DNA of 62,204 nt, from positions 1 to 62,204 of the forward strand of contig JAHELV010000022.1 of the NCBI GenBank assembly GCA_024644015.1, read 5' to 3'. Within the stretch, counting starts at the first letter, position 1; every line of letters begins with the position of its first letter. The translations under genes and the position numbers were made by a program. Shown piece after piece: positions 24,306-31,877 of the stretch. The DNA is from Nitriliruptorales bacterium (lineage in GTDB: Bacteria; Actinomycetota; Nitriliruptoria; Euzebyales; JAHELV01). The notes below the pieces were generated by a model. The model did no database searches and was not told where the DNA came from. It worked only from the letters and a program-made list of their open reading frames with translations.

Positions 24306-25502
24306 TCAACCGCCCGGTCGGACCCGGCTGCGACGGGGTGACGATCGCACGAATGACCGGACCGCGTCCTCGACCGCGTTGCCGACCGCTGTTGCCGGCA
24401 GCACCTGATCATCCCCTTCGAGCGCTGCTCCCGCTTCGATCCGGGCGGTGTCGACGATGTCGCCGTCGACGACCAGCTCGGCGCGCCCCAGCGGTGTCCC
24501 GCGATCGATGCGTGCCGGCGGGTTCGGCGCAAGCCACGCCCGCACCCGCACGGTGCCGTCGACCGGCACGGTGCGCTTCGTCGTGTCGACGATCCGCAGG
24601 TCGACTGCACCGCCGGCGGTGCGGTACACGCCCGGCTCGACATCCGCAGCACTCACGACGTCGAAGGCGTCGAACCCGTGGTTCAGAAGCGCCGCGGTGT
24701 CCGCGAAGTGGTCGTCGCTGCCCAGCACCGCGGTGTACAGCGTCCGCCCGTCGCGGGTCGCGCTGGCGACGAGGCACAGCCCGGCCAGCGCCGTGTAGCC
24801 GGTCTTCACTCCGGTCGCCCCGGGGTAGCTGTCGAGCAGAAGGTTCCGGCTGGTCAGCCTGCCCAGGCCCGGCACGTGGGCGCGGAACCGTCCGGCCATG
24901 GCCGCGAACGCCGGCCGGCGCATGGCCACCTCCGCCAGGCGCGCGAGGTCGGCTGGGCTCGCGTGATGCTCGGCCGAATCGGTCAGCCCCGACACGTCGC
25001 GGAAGTGGGTCTCCGCAAGGCCCAGTTGCCGCGCGCGGTCGTTCATAAGGTCCACGAACGCGCTCTGGCTGCCTGCGACGTGTTCGGCGACCGCGGCCGC
25101 GGCGTCGTTGCCGCTGCGCATCAGCAGGCCGCTCAGCAGGCTACGCATCGGGATCTGCTCATCGGCCCGGAGGTCGAGTGTGGCCGCGCCCGCTTCGGCG
25201 TCGGCGGCGTCGGCCGTCGCTGACACCGTCACGACGTCGTCGATGGTGCCGGCCTCCAGCGCGAGCAGCGCCGTCATGATCTTGGTGGTCGACGCCATAC
25301 GGCGAGGCGCCTCGGCGTCGCGGGACCACAGCGGGCGGTCGTCCAGCGGATCCCACAGCACAGCACCGGCGGCGGTGACCTCGCGGGCCACCTCGGCAGC
25401 GTCTGGCGCCTGCGCGTGTGCGTTCCCGGCCGCCTGCATGGCGGCAAGCAGCGCCACCGCGACAACGATCACCCGACGGCAGCGGGACACGGCGTCGGTC
25501 AT
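24306..25502 (-). CDS. D-alanyl-D-alanine carboxypeptidase (DacA/PBP5 class)
   Basis: A 398-aa secreted serine peptidase. The signal peptide spans about residues 1-30 (VIVVAVALLAAMQAAGNAHA). The catalytic motifs are SxxK in MASTTKIMTALL, SxN in LMRSGNDAAAAV and KTG in ATGVKTGYTAL. It trims the terminal D-Ala of peptidoglycan stem peptides. There is no C-terminal membrane anchor; the end is basic (SSPRRSRVRPGG). It sits between the ftsR-type merR (1-nt overlap) and the BFN gene, a place empty in the mycobacterial order I know. Confidence 0.93.
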   Translation of the reverse strand: MTDAVSRCRRVIVVAVALLAAMQAAGNAHAQAPDAAEVAREVTAAGAVLWDPLDDRPLWSRDAEAPRRMASTTKIMTALLALEAGTIDDVVTVSATADAADAEAGAATLDLRADEQIPMRSLLSGLLMRSGNDAAAAVAEHVAGSQSAFVDLMNDRARQLGLAETHFRDVSGLTDSAEHHASPADLARLAEVAMRRPAFAAMAGRFRAHVPGLGRLTSRNLLLDSYPGATGVKTGYTALAGLCLVASATRDGRTLYTAVLGSDDHFADTAALLNHGFDAFDVVSAADVEPGVYRTAGGAVDLRIVDTTKRTVPVDGTVRVRAWLAPNPPARIDRGTPLGRAELVVDGDIVDTARIEAGAALEGDDQVLPATAVGNAVEDAVRSFVRSSPRRSRVRPGG

Positions 25503-26269
25503 CAGCCGCCGTGCAACGACTCGCGCAGCGCAGACGCGAGCAACGCACGCTTCAAACGACGGGTCAGCACCGTCAGCTCCTCGAGCTGCTCGGTGGCGCG
25601 GCGCCGAGCATCCGGGTTGCGCTGGCGCAACAGGGGCGTGACCACCTGCTCGAACAGCGCCACCTCGCGGTCCACGAACTGCAGGTACATGCGCAGATGG
25701 CGTGGCTCCAGGCCCATGCGCAGCAGCTCACGTGCCGCACGTGCGACCAGCAGGTCGTCCGCGCCGAAGCTCGTTGCGTCGGCACCGCGTCCGATGAGGC
25801 CGTACTCGCGGAGGCTGCGAACCTGCGTTGCGGACATGCCAGTTGCGTCCGACAGCTCGTCGACGCTGAGGGTTATCCCACCGGTGTCCGGCTCGAGGAG
25901 ACGCTCGGAATCGGTCGACATCGCGGCCTCGAGCGCGCGTGCGACATCGGCGACACGCAACGGCTGCCCCACGACGCCTCCGGCGGCGTTGCCCTCCGGC
26001 GCCATTGTCGTCGGGATCTCGCCGGCGTCGAGCCGCTCGAGCTGTTCGCGGATGACCTTCAGCGGCAGGTAGTGGTCGCGCTGCGCGGTGAGGATGAACC
26101 GCAGGCGGTTGACGTCGTCGGCGGAGAACTTCCGGTAGCCCGAGTCCGTGCGATCGGGGAATACCAGTCCCTCGCTCTCGAGGAATCGAATCTTACTGAT
26201 CGTGATGTCCTCGAAGTCCTCCTTCAACTGGTTGAGGACCTCTCCGATCGTGAATCCGGCTGCCGCCAC
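25502..26269 (-). CDS. ftsR: MerR-family regulator FtsR-like (Rv1828 type)
   Basis: A 255-aa protein. The MerR helix-turn-helix is at the N-terminus (FTIGEVLNQLKEDFEDITIS, KIRFLESEGLVFPDRTDSGY, RKFSADDVNRLRFIL). A second helical domain (LSVDELSDATGMSATQVRSL, REYGLI) resembles another MerR-like fold. The Corynebacterium and Mycobacterium homologues lie directly after garA; FtsR was described as an activator of ftsZ. The name is by family and position only. Confidence 0.85.
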   Translation of the reverse strand: MAAAGFTIGEVLNQLKEDFEDITISKIRFLESEGLVFPDRTDSGYRKFSADDVNRLRFILTAQRDHYLPLKVIREQLERLDAGEIPTTMAPEGNAAGGVVGQPLRVADVARALEAAMSTDSERLLEPDTGGITLSVDELSDATGMSATQVRSLREYGLIGRGADATSFGADDLLVARAARELLRMGLEPRHLRMYLQFVDREVALFEQVVTPLLRQRNPDARRRATEQLEELTVLTRRLKRALLASALRESLHGG

Positions 26270-26289
26270 TGGTTGGCTCGCGACGAGAT

Positions 26290-26787
26290 CTACGAGGATC
26301 GCTCAGCGACGAACGCGAGAAGTTTGAACTTCCCGATCTGGATCTCGTCACCGGTGGCGATCAGTTGATCCTCGGCGCGCCGTCCGCCGACGTACGTGCC
26401 GTTCAGGCTGCCGACGTCATGAATCCAGAACCGCCCCTCCTCGCGTCGGAACTCCGCGTGGCGCCGGGAGACCGTGATGTCGTCCAAGAAGATGCTGCTC
26501 TCGGGGTGGCGCCCGACCGTGACCGTGTCGCGGTCGAGGAGGAACCGTGCGCCCTGGTTCGGTCCGCGAACGACTACCAGCAGCGCCGTGGACGGGTCGA
26601 GTTCGCTGAGCAGCGCCTGGGCGTCCTCGCCGACGTCGCCCGCGTCGACCCGGTCCGGGACGTCCTCCGGGCGCATCATGCCGGTCGTGTGGTCGCCCAC
26701 ATCCGCGAGCGGCCGCCCGCAGTTCGCACAGTAGTTGGCGTCCTCGGGGTTCTGGTGGCCGCAGTGTGTGCAGTACATCTGGTCCAT
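26290..26787 (-). CDS. garA: FHA-domain protein, GarA-like with N-terminal zinc ribbon
   Basis: A 165-aa protein. The FHA domain (residues ~70-160) has VTVGRHPESSIFLDD, TVSRRHAEF and DVGSLNGTYVGG, which bind phosphothreonine. The N-terminus is a double CxxC ribbon (MYCTHCGHQNPEDANYCANC) where mycobacterial GarA carries its phosphorylated ETTS segment; here only a DHTTGMM segment follows. GarA controls 2-oxoglutarate metabolism under Ser/Thr kinase signalling. ATG 26787 overlaps the gcvH stop by one base. Same order as in mycobacteria (gcvH-garA-merR). Confidence 0.82.
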   Translation of the reverse strand: MDQMYCTHCGHQNPEDANYCANCGRPLADVGDHTTGMMRPEDVPDRVDAGDVGEDAQALLSELDPSTALLVVVRGPNQGARFLLDRDTVTVGRHPESSIFLDDITVSRRHAEFRREEGRFWIHDVGSLNGTYVGGRRAEDQLIATGDEIQIGKFKLLAFVAERSS

Positions 26788-27167
26788 CACGATGCTTCGA
26801 TGAGTTTGTCGTACTCGGCCGCGGACATCATCCCGTCGGCCACCTCGCCCTCGGCCGCCTCGATGACGACCATCCAGCCCTCACCGTACGGGTCGGAGTT
26901 GACCAGCTCGGGCTGCGACTCCAGCGTCTCATTGCGCTCGACGATCGTGCCGCTGACCGGCGCGTACAGATCCGACACGCTCTTGGTCGACTCCACCTCA
27001 CCGAAAGGCTGTCCGCGCTCGACGCGCGTGCCGTTGGCGGGCAGATCGATGTAGACGACATCACCGAGGGCATCCTGGGCGTAGTCGGTGACGCCAACCG
27101 TGAGACGGCGGCCATCGACGCGGGCCCACTCATGCTCCTGCGTGTATCTGAGATCGTCGGGATTCAC
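26787..27167 (-). CDS. gcvH: Glycine cleavage system H protein
   Basis: A 126-aa lipoyl carrier with the lipoylation Lys in FGEVESTKSVSDLYAPVSGT (near residue 62). HEWARVDG and LVNSDPYGEGWMVVI are family signatures. It shuttles the aminomethyl group from the P-protein to the T-protein; no gcvT lies in this window. GTG 27167 has GGAGG four nt upstream. It is the first gene of the block that also encodes the FHA and MerR regulators; 132 bp separate it from pgsA. Confidence 0.96.
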   Translation of the reverse strand: MNPDDLRYTQEHEWARVDGRRLTVGVTDYAQDALGDVVYIDLPANGTRVERGQPFGEVESTKSVSDLYAPVSGTIVERNETLESQPELVNSDPYGEGWMVVIEAAEGEVADGMMSAAEYDKLIEAS

Positions 27168-27299
27168 TCCGCCTCCTGCGTCTGACTCGTGAGAGCGCTG
27201 ATGCTACCCGCTCGGTGACCGTCTGGTAGAGGTTGATGTGCAGCGTACGACTGATGTTGGCTGCGGTGTCGACCAGCAACGTCGACGTCGGTGGTGGCT

Positions 27300-27908
27300 T
27301 CAGTCAGCGCGTGCTCTGCGGATGGCCAGCGCGGCGCGGCCATACCGAGCGCCGGCCACGTAGTAGGCGATGATGCCGGCGGAGGTGCACAGCCAGGCGA
27401 CGACGGTGACGACGGCCGCGCCGCCCCAGTCGATGCCAGCGAGCAGGAATCCCGGGATCCCGATCATCAACAGCGCGGTGGCGAGCTTGCCGAGGTTGCT
27501 GACCGGGATCGGGGGAACGCCGCCGAACCAGATGAGGCTGGCGCCGAGAAGCAGCACGTCGCGCAGCACGATCAGCACCAGCAGCGGCCATGGGAACAGC
27601 CCGGCGACCAGCAACGTGACCGACGCCGTCGCGAGCAGCAGGCGGTCGACGAGGGGATCGACCAGCTTGCCGATCCGGCTGACCTGGTCGAACCGGCGGG
27701 CGACGTAACCGTCGATCCAATCGGTCGCGGCGATCACGACCAGCACGACGAAAGCCAGACCGTACCGCCGTGGCCCCAGCACCAGCCAGGAGAACAGTGG
27801 CAGGCCTGCCAGGCGCACGGCCGTGATGGCGTTCGGCACGGTGAGCAGCCGGTCGTGCACCTGCTCCCGGTCCGCGTCGCCGCGCCTGCCCGCGTCGAAC
27901 AGCGGCAC
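27300..27908 (-). CDS. CDP-alcohol phosphatidyltransferase (PgsA2-like)
   Basis: A 202-aa membrane enzyme with about five to six hydrophobic helices. The catalytic motif is DWIDGYVARRFDQVSRIGKL, followed by VDPLVDR, matching D-G-x2-A-R-x8-G-x3-D-x3-D. It transfers phosphatidyl from CDP-diacylglycerol to an alcohol; the acceptor (glycerol phosphate, inositol or phosphatidylglycerol) cannot be read from sequence. A pgsA2 gene precedes gcvH in mycobacteria. Confidence 0.88.
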   Translation of the reverse strand: MPLFDAGRRGDADREQVHDRLLTVPNAITAVRLAGLPLFSWLVLGPRRYGLAFVVLVVIAATDWIDGYVARRFDQVSRIGKLVDPLVDRLLLATASVTLLVAGLFPWPLLVLIVLRDVLLLGASLIWFGGVPPIPVSNLGKLATALLMIGIPGFLLAGIDWGGAAVVTVVAWLCTSAGIIAYYVAGARYGRAALAIRRARAD

Positions 27909-28052
27909 TTGGGGTGTCCTTTGGTCGTCGCGCAGTGCTGCAACGCTACTGCGTCAACGCCCGCCCGCCGTGGGGAGCCGGCGGTGCACCGCGGGGCGGC
28001 GACGGCCGCACACGCTCCCTACGCTCCCGCGCCACGCCCGACGGGTGGAAGG

Positions 28053-29204
28053 TCAGGCCGAGAACGTGTTCGGTGCGAGCACCGGCACCGGGCAGTTGAC
28101 CACGAACGTCTGACCGTTCGTGTCGGGTGTTCCCGGGAACTCCTCGAGGTCGCCGGCGTCGCGCGCCTCGTGGACCTCGTCCTCGGTCGTGAGCACCCGC
28201 GGGTCGACACCGTCGGCCCATGCGTACGTCAAATGGTCCCAGTACGGGCTCCACTCGGGATCACCCGCCTGGGTGTCGAAGACGGACGGCTGGAACCCCA
28301 TCGGCCCCGGGCCGTCGACGCCGTTCGAGAAGACGTTGGTCCGACCGGTCGCACCCGCGTCGGACACCCCTGCGAACGCGGGCGAGTGTGCAACCGCCAT
28401 GCCGTCGGCCATCGGCGCCAGCTCGACGTCGGTCACGATGTAGCGCACGTTCGGGTAGCACTCGTGGAGCTTGAAGCGCACGGTCATTGCGTCGGTGTCA
28501 GGCTCGGACAGCAGCTGGCCGGGCCCCAGGTAGGCGGTGCGTTCGTCGTCCACCGGCAGCGCGCCGTCCGACCACGCGACGAACGGCATGTTGGCGACGA
28601 TGTCTGTCTCCTCGGTGGTCACGGTGCCGGCCTCGATCGCGGCGTCGACATCTGCGACAGAGGTCAGCAGCGTGGACTCGCCTGTGAACGTGACCCGCTG
28701 GACCTGGCATGCCGGCGTGTAGTCGTCCCGGCCGGGCTCGGACGAGAAGACCATGCCCTGCTCGTCGACCCCGCCCTCGACCAGCACGGCCCTGCCGACG
28801 AGGTCGGTGCCGGCCAGGCCGGCCAGCTTCGGGACCACCAGCATCCCGAGCTCACGTCCGAACTGCTCATCGGACGTGTCGGTGTGGATCACGTAGACGT
28901 CGTTGCCGTCGACGTGACCGCGGTGCAGCCGGAAGTCCACGAAGCCGAACGCGCCCTCCCACTCGTCGGACGTGAGCGCGAAGTCGATGACGTCGCCGAC
29001 GATCGCGGTCCCCTCTCCCTGCGCCGAGGCCGCCGCCGTCTCACTCGGTGTGGCAGCGGCCGATGGCGCCGCGGCGGCCGTCGCGCCGCCGCCCGTCGCG
29101 CCGCCGCCGTCACCGCACGCTGACAGCAGGCCTCCCGCGCCCAGCACGCCGACCGCCACGCCGAAGCGTCCGGTCCGCCGCAGGAACAGCCGTCGGCTGA
29201 GCAC
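28053..29204 (-). CDS. Tat-exported lipoprotein of unknown function
   Basis: A 383-aa protein. The N-terminus has a twin-arginine signal (SRRLFLRRTGRFG) and lipobox LLSAC with the lipidated Cys at residue 30, then a Gly/Ala linker. The mature domain (from ~70: VGDVIDFALTSDEWEGAFGF, VDFRLHRGHVDGNDVYVIHTD, ... DPEWSPYWDHLTYAWADGVD) resembles secreted proteins of the DUF7482 kind, which I only tentatively recognise. GTG 29204 has GAGG seven nt upstream; the longer frame adds a segment without a signal. Tat export implies folding, perhaps with a cofactor, before export. Confidence 0.7.
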   Translation of the reverse strand: MLSRRLFLRRTGRFGVAVGVLGAGGLLSACGDGGGATGGGATAAAAPSAAATPSETAAASAQGEGTAIVGDVIDFALTSDEWEGAFGFVDFRLHRGHVDGNDVYVIHTDTSDEQFGRELGMLVVPKLAGLAGTDLVGRAVLVEGGVDEQGMVFSSEPGRDDYTPACQVQRVTFTGESTLLTSVADVDAAIEAGTVTTEETDIVANMPFVAWSDGALPVDDERTAYLGPGQLLSEPDTDAMTVRFKLHECYPNVRYIVTDVELAPMADGMAVAHSPAFAGVSDAGATGRTNVFSNGVDGPGPMGFQPSVFDTQAGDPEWSPYWDHLTYAWADGVDPRVLTTEDEVHEARDAGDLEEFPGTPDTNGQTFVVNCPVPVLAPNTFSA

Positions 29205-29451
29205 GTTCGATCCTCGTTCAGACACAATGAACCCCCATCGGCAACACGCGTGGGCCCGGTGGCGTCGTAGCCCTGGTCCGGGCGCGGATGCCGAGGAAAC
29301 CCGCTGCACCCCGCGGGCTATTCCGCAGATCTGTCCCCGATCTCGGCGTCACGCGGCCGCGTACGCGACGGCGGCGCGGGCCTTGGGTCGCTGGCGACGG
29401 TCGTACCACCGCGCTACGCTGCCACCGCGTGTCACGGCACTGGCGACGCAA

Positions 29452-29530
29452 CGGGATGTGGCCCAGTTTGGTCTAGGGCGCCGGTCTGGGGGACCGGAGA
29501 TCCCCGGTTCGAATCCGGGCATCCCGACCA
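29452..29530 (+). tRNA. tRNA-Pro (anticodon GGG)
   Basis: The acceptor stem CGGGATG pairs with CATCCCG; the discriminator A and an encoded CCA end at 29530. The D arm is GCCC/GGGC. The anticodon stem CCGGT/ACCGG holds loop CTGGGGG, giving anticodon GGG at 29488-29490. The T arm has GGTTCGAATCC. All bases fit a proline tRNA. Confidence 0.95.
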
Positions 29531-29760
29531 TCAGACCACAGGTCGGCCAGCCCGCTCTCCTACCGACACCGGCGCAGGGCCGTCTGCCCGCGGATCTGCC
29601 CACCGACGCAGCGGTCCGCTTCGGCCGGGCTCTGTCTCGGCAGCGGCGCCCCGTCGCGGCGACCAGCAGGCCGACCAGCACGGCGACCGGTCCGATCACC
29701 GCCCAGAAGGTCGCGCCGCTCATGAAGCTGCCGCCCACGCCGGCTAGTGCCAGCAGTACG

Positions 29761-29838
29761 GCGGCGACGCACCGGCGTGGCGGGCGACGCACCGGCGTGG
29801 CGGGCGACGCACCGGCGTGGCGGGCGACGCACCGGCGT
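29761..29838. repeat. 20-bp tandem repeat, about four copies
   Basis: Unit CGGGCGACGCACCGGCGTGG recurs with period 20 from about 29763. The first and last copies are slightly changed. As 20 is not a multiple of three, the array shifts frame with each copy and is unlikely to be coding. Confidence 0.85.
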
Positions 29839-29900
29839 CCGTCATGCCCGTGCGCCGCCTGCGCGACGAACGCGCACGGGCTGCGGTCGGCGCCGGCACA

Positions 29901-29906
29901 TACCAT
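29901..29906 (+). promoter_or_regulatory. Possible -10 element of the ole operon
   Basis: TACCAT lies about 47 bp before the oleA start. No clear -35 box is visible, which is usual for GC-rich actinobacterial promoters. Confidence 0.3.
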
Positions 29907-29952
29907 CGATGGCTGATGGACCACACCACCGGTGAGCAGCGGAGGTCTACGC

Positions 29953-30981
29953 GTGGCCCGATCGCAACGGTTCTCCAACGTCGTCGTCGCTGGTCTGGCG
30001 CATGTGGACGCTCCGCATGTCATCACCAGCGATGACCTCGAATCCCGGATCTCCGAGACCATGGCTCGGCTGGGCATGCCGTCCGGGACGCTGACCGGGC
30101 TGGCCGGCATCGCTGAACGGCGCTACTGGGACGAGGGCACGAAGCCGAGCGACGCCGCAGCGATGGCCGGGGGAAAGCTGCTGGCCGACGTCGGGATCGA
30201 CAGTAGCGAGATCGGCGCGCTGATCAACACCAGCGTCGACCGCGACTGGCTGGAGCCGTCGACCGCCTGCATCGTCCACCACAAGCTTGGCCTGCCGCCC
30301 GAGGCATTGAACTTCGACGTGGGCAACGCCTGCCTGGGGTTCATCAACGGCATGGCACTGACCGCAGCGATGATCGAACGCGGGGACATCGATCACGGGA
30401 TCGTGGTCGACGGGGAGTCCGCACGCTTCGTCGTCGAATCGACGATCGCGCGGCTGGCGGATCCGGCGTGCGACCGCGATCTGTTCCGCGCGTCGTACGC
30501 CACACTGACCCTGGGTTCCGGCGCCGCCGCCATGCTGCTGTCGCGACGTGACCTGGCCGACGACGGGCATCCGTTCCGCGGTGTGGTCTCACGCGCGGCG
30601 ACCGAGCACCACGAACTGTGCCAGGGTCAGCCCGACGACATGCGCACCGACGCGGCCGGCCTGCTGACGGCGGGCCTCGCGCTGGCCAGGGAGACGTGGA
30701 GGGACGCCGTCGAGGTCTTCGGATGGACGGCCGACACCATCGACGCGGCTTTCATCCACCAGATCAGCCGCGCGCACATGCGTTCGGTGACCGCGGCGCT
30801 GGGCCTGCGTGAGGACCGCATCCCGCTGCTGTACCCCTGCTATGGCAACGTCGGCCCCGCCGGGCTGATCATCACCTGGTCGAAGGAGGCCGACGCCGGT
30901 CGCCTGGCCCCCGGTGACCGCTTGGCGCTGCTCGGCGTGGGCAGCGGTCTGAACTGTGCGGCGGCCGAGGTGCTGTGGTAG
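29953..30981 (+). CDS. oleA: OleA: thiolase-fold acyl-CoA condensing enzyme
   Basis: A 342-aa KAS III-like enzyme. The catalytic Cys is probably C127 in FDVGNACLGFINGMALTAAM; HQIS (about 277) and YGNVGPAGL supply the His and Asn. ALINTSVDRDWLEPSTACIV is an OleA-type motif. OleA joins two fatty acyl-CoAs head to head to give a 2-alkyl-3-ketoacyl product. GTG 29953 has GGAGG seven nt upstream. It is the first gene of oleABCD, and its end overlaps oleB by 7 nt. Without the neighbours it could be called FabH, but the following three genes settle the pathway. Confidence 0.88.
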   Translation: MARSQRFSNVVVAGLAHVDAPHVITSDDLESRISETMARLGMPSGTLTGLAGIAERRYWDEGTKPSDAAAMAGGKLLADVGIDSSEIGALINTSVDRDWLEPSTACIVHHKLGLPPEALNFDVGNACLGFINGMALTAAMIERGDIDHGIVVDGESARFVVESTIARLADPACDRDLFRASYATLTLGSGAAAMLLSRRDLADDGHPFRGVVSRAATEHHELCQGQPDDMRTDAAGLLTAGLALARETWRDAVEVFGWTADTIDAAFIHQISRAHMRSVTAALGLREDRIPLLYPCYGNVGPAGLIITWSKEADAGRLAPGDRLALLGVGSGLNCAAAEVLW

Positions 30982-31877
30982 CCGACCCGGCGGTGCTGCC
31001 GCCGGCGCAGGAGTTCTCCCGTCCAGCCGGCACACTGCGCTACACCGACCGCGGGCACGGACCCACCGTCGTATGCGTCCACGGCAATCCAACCTGGTCG
31101 TTCTACTACCGCAACGTGGTCACAGCACTGTCCGGCGACCACCGTGTCATTGTTCCCGATCACCTCGGCATGGGACGATCCGACACCCCGAGCGCCGAGC
31201 GGTACAGCTACGACCTGTCGGCTCGCGTCGACGATCTCGGCGCGCTGCTCGACCACCTCGCCGTCGGCGTCGACGATCCCGCCACATTGATCGTGCACGA
31301 CTGGGGCGGGCCGATCGCGCTGGCGTGGGCGACACGCAATCCCGAACGTGTCGGACGCCTCGTGTTGTGCAACACCGCGGCGTTTCCCCGGTTGGCTGGG
31401 CACCCACTGCCCTGGCTGCTGCGTCCCGTCAGGGTCCCGGTGCTCGGTGAGCTACTCGTGCAGGGTGCGAACGCCTTCGTGCGCGGGACCCTGCGGCTGG
31501 GCGTTCGCCGCAGGCGGCTGTCGGCGGTGGTCCGCCGGGGCTACCTCGCGCCCTATCGTTCGTGGCGCGACCGTCGTGGCGTGCTGGCGTTCGTGCGCGA
31601 CATCCCCGACGGACCGTCCGGGGCCACGCACCGGATCCTGGAGGAGACCGGTGCGAACCTGCACCGGTTGGCCGACCGACCGGCGTTGCTGATCTGGGGG
31701 CTGCGGGATCCGGTGCTCACACCCGCGTACCTCGCGGAGTGGCGCCGGCGGCTTCCGTCTGCCGAGACGCACGAGATCGCCGATGCCGGCCATCTGGTGC
31801 TCGAGGACGCCGCCGAGTCGGTGCCGCTGATCGCAGCGTTCATGGCACGGACCCGTGTACGCGACGGTGTGACGTGA
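30975..31877 (+). CDS. oleB: OleB: alpha/beta hydrolase (beta-lactone decarboxylase)
   Basis: A 300-aa haloalkane-dehalogenase-like hydrolase. The nucleophile is D109 in LIVHDWGGPIALAWA; HGNPTWSFYYRN is the oxyanion region; the catalytic His is in IADAGHLVLED. OleB removes CO2 from the beta-lactone to give the cis-olefin. Being in the dehalogenase family, it could be misnamed haloalkane dehalogenase, but its place between oleA and oleC argues otherwise. The GTG start lies inside oleA and the stop overlaps oleC (GTGA). Confidence 0.88.
   Translation: MVADPAVLPPAQEFSRPAGTLRYTDRGHGPTVVCVHGNPTWSFYYRNVVTALSGDHRVIVPDHLGMGRSDTPSAERYSYDLSARVDDLGALLDHLAVGVDDPATLIVHDWGGPIALAWATRNPERVGRLVLCNTAAFPRLAGHPLPWLLRPVRVPVLGELLVQGANAFVRGTLRLGVRRRRLSAVVRRGYLAPYRSWRDRRGVLAFVRDIPDGPSGATHRILEETGANLHRLADRPALLIWGLRDPVLTPAYLAEWRRRLPSAETHEIADAGHLVLEDAAESVPLIAAFMARTRVRDGVT

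Larger units (their letters stand above)
29531..29952. other. Intergenic stretch between tRNA-Pro and oleA
   Basis: About 420 bp. It holds a 20-bp tandem repeat (29761-29838) and the oleA upstream region. Minus-strand bases 29640-29750 could encode two hydrophobic helices (LLALAGVGGSFMSG, then FWAVIGPVAVLVGLLVAA), but no convincing start or stop frames them: the frame runs on through the tRNA. I do not call a gene here. Confidence 0.6.

Noticed and set aside
29763-29838. Possible CRISPR array
   Set aside because: The copies are contiguous with no unique spacers, and no cas genes are present in the window.
29349-30110. Long minus-strand frame running through tRNA-Pro, with a hydrophobic stretch
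   Set aside because: It reads through the antisense of the tRNA (giving MPGFEPGIS-type sequence, a well-known spurious product) and through the 20-bp repeat; no start or stop fits a real protein.
31562-31873. N-terminal extension of OleC
   Set aside because: The frame lies inside oleB and is Arg-rich shadow sequence; GTG 31874 with GTGA overlap is the natural start.
30975-31877. Haloalkane dehalogenase as the role of the oleB product
   Set aside because: The fold is the same, but its overlap with oleA and oleC makes beta-lactone decarboxylation much more likely.
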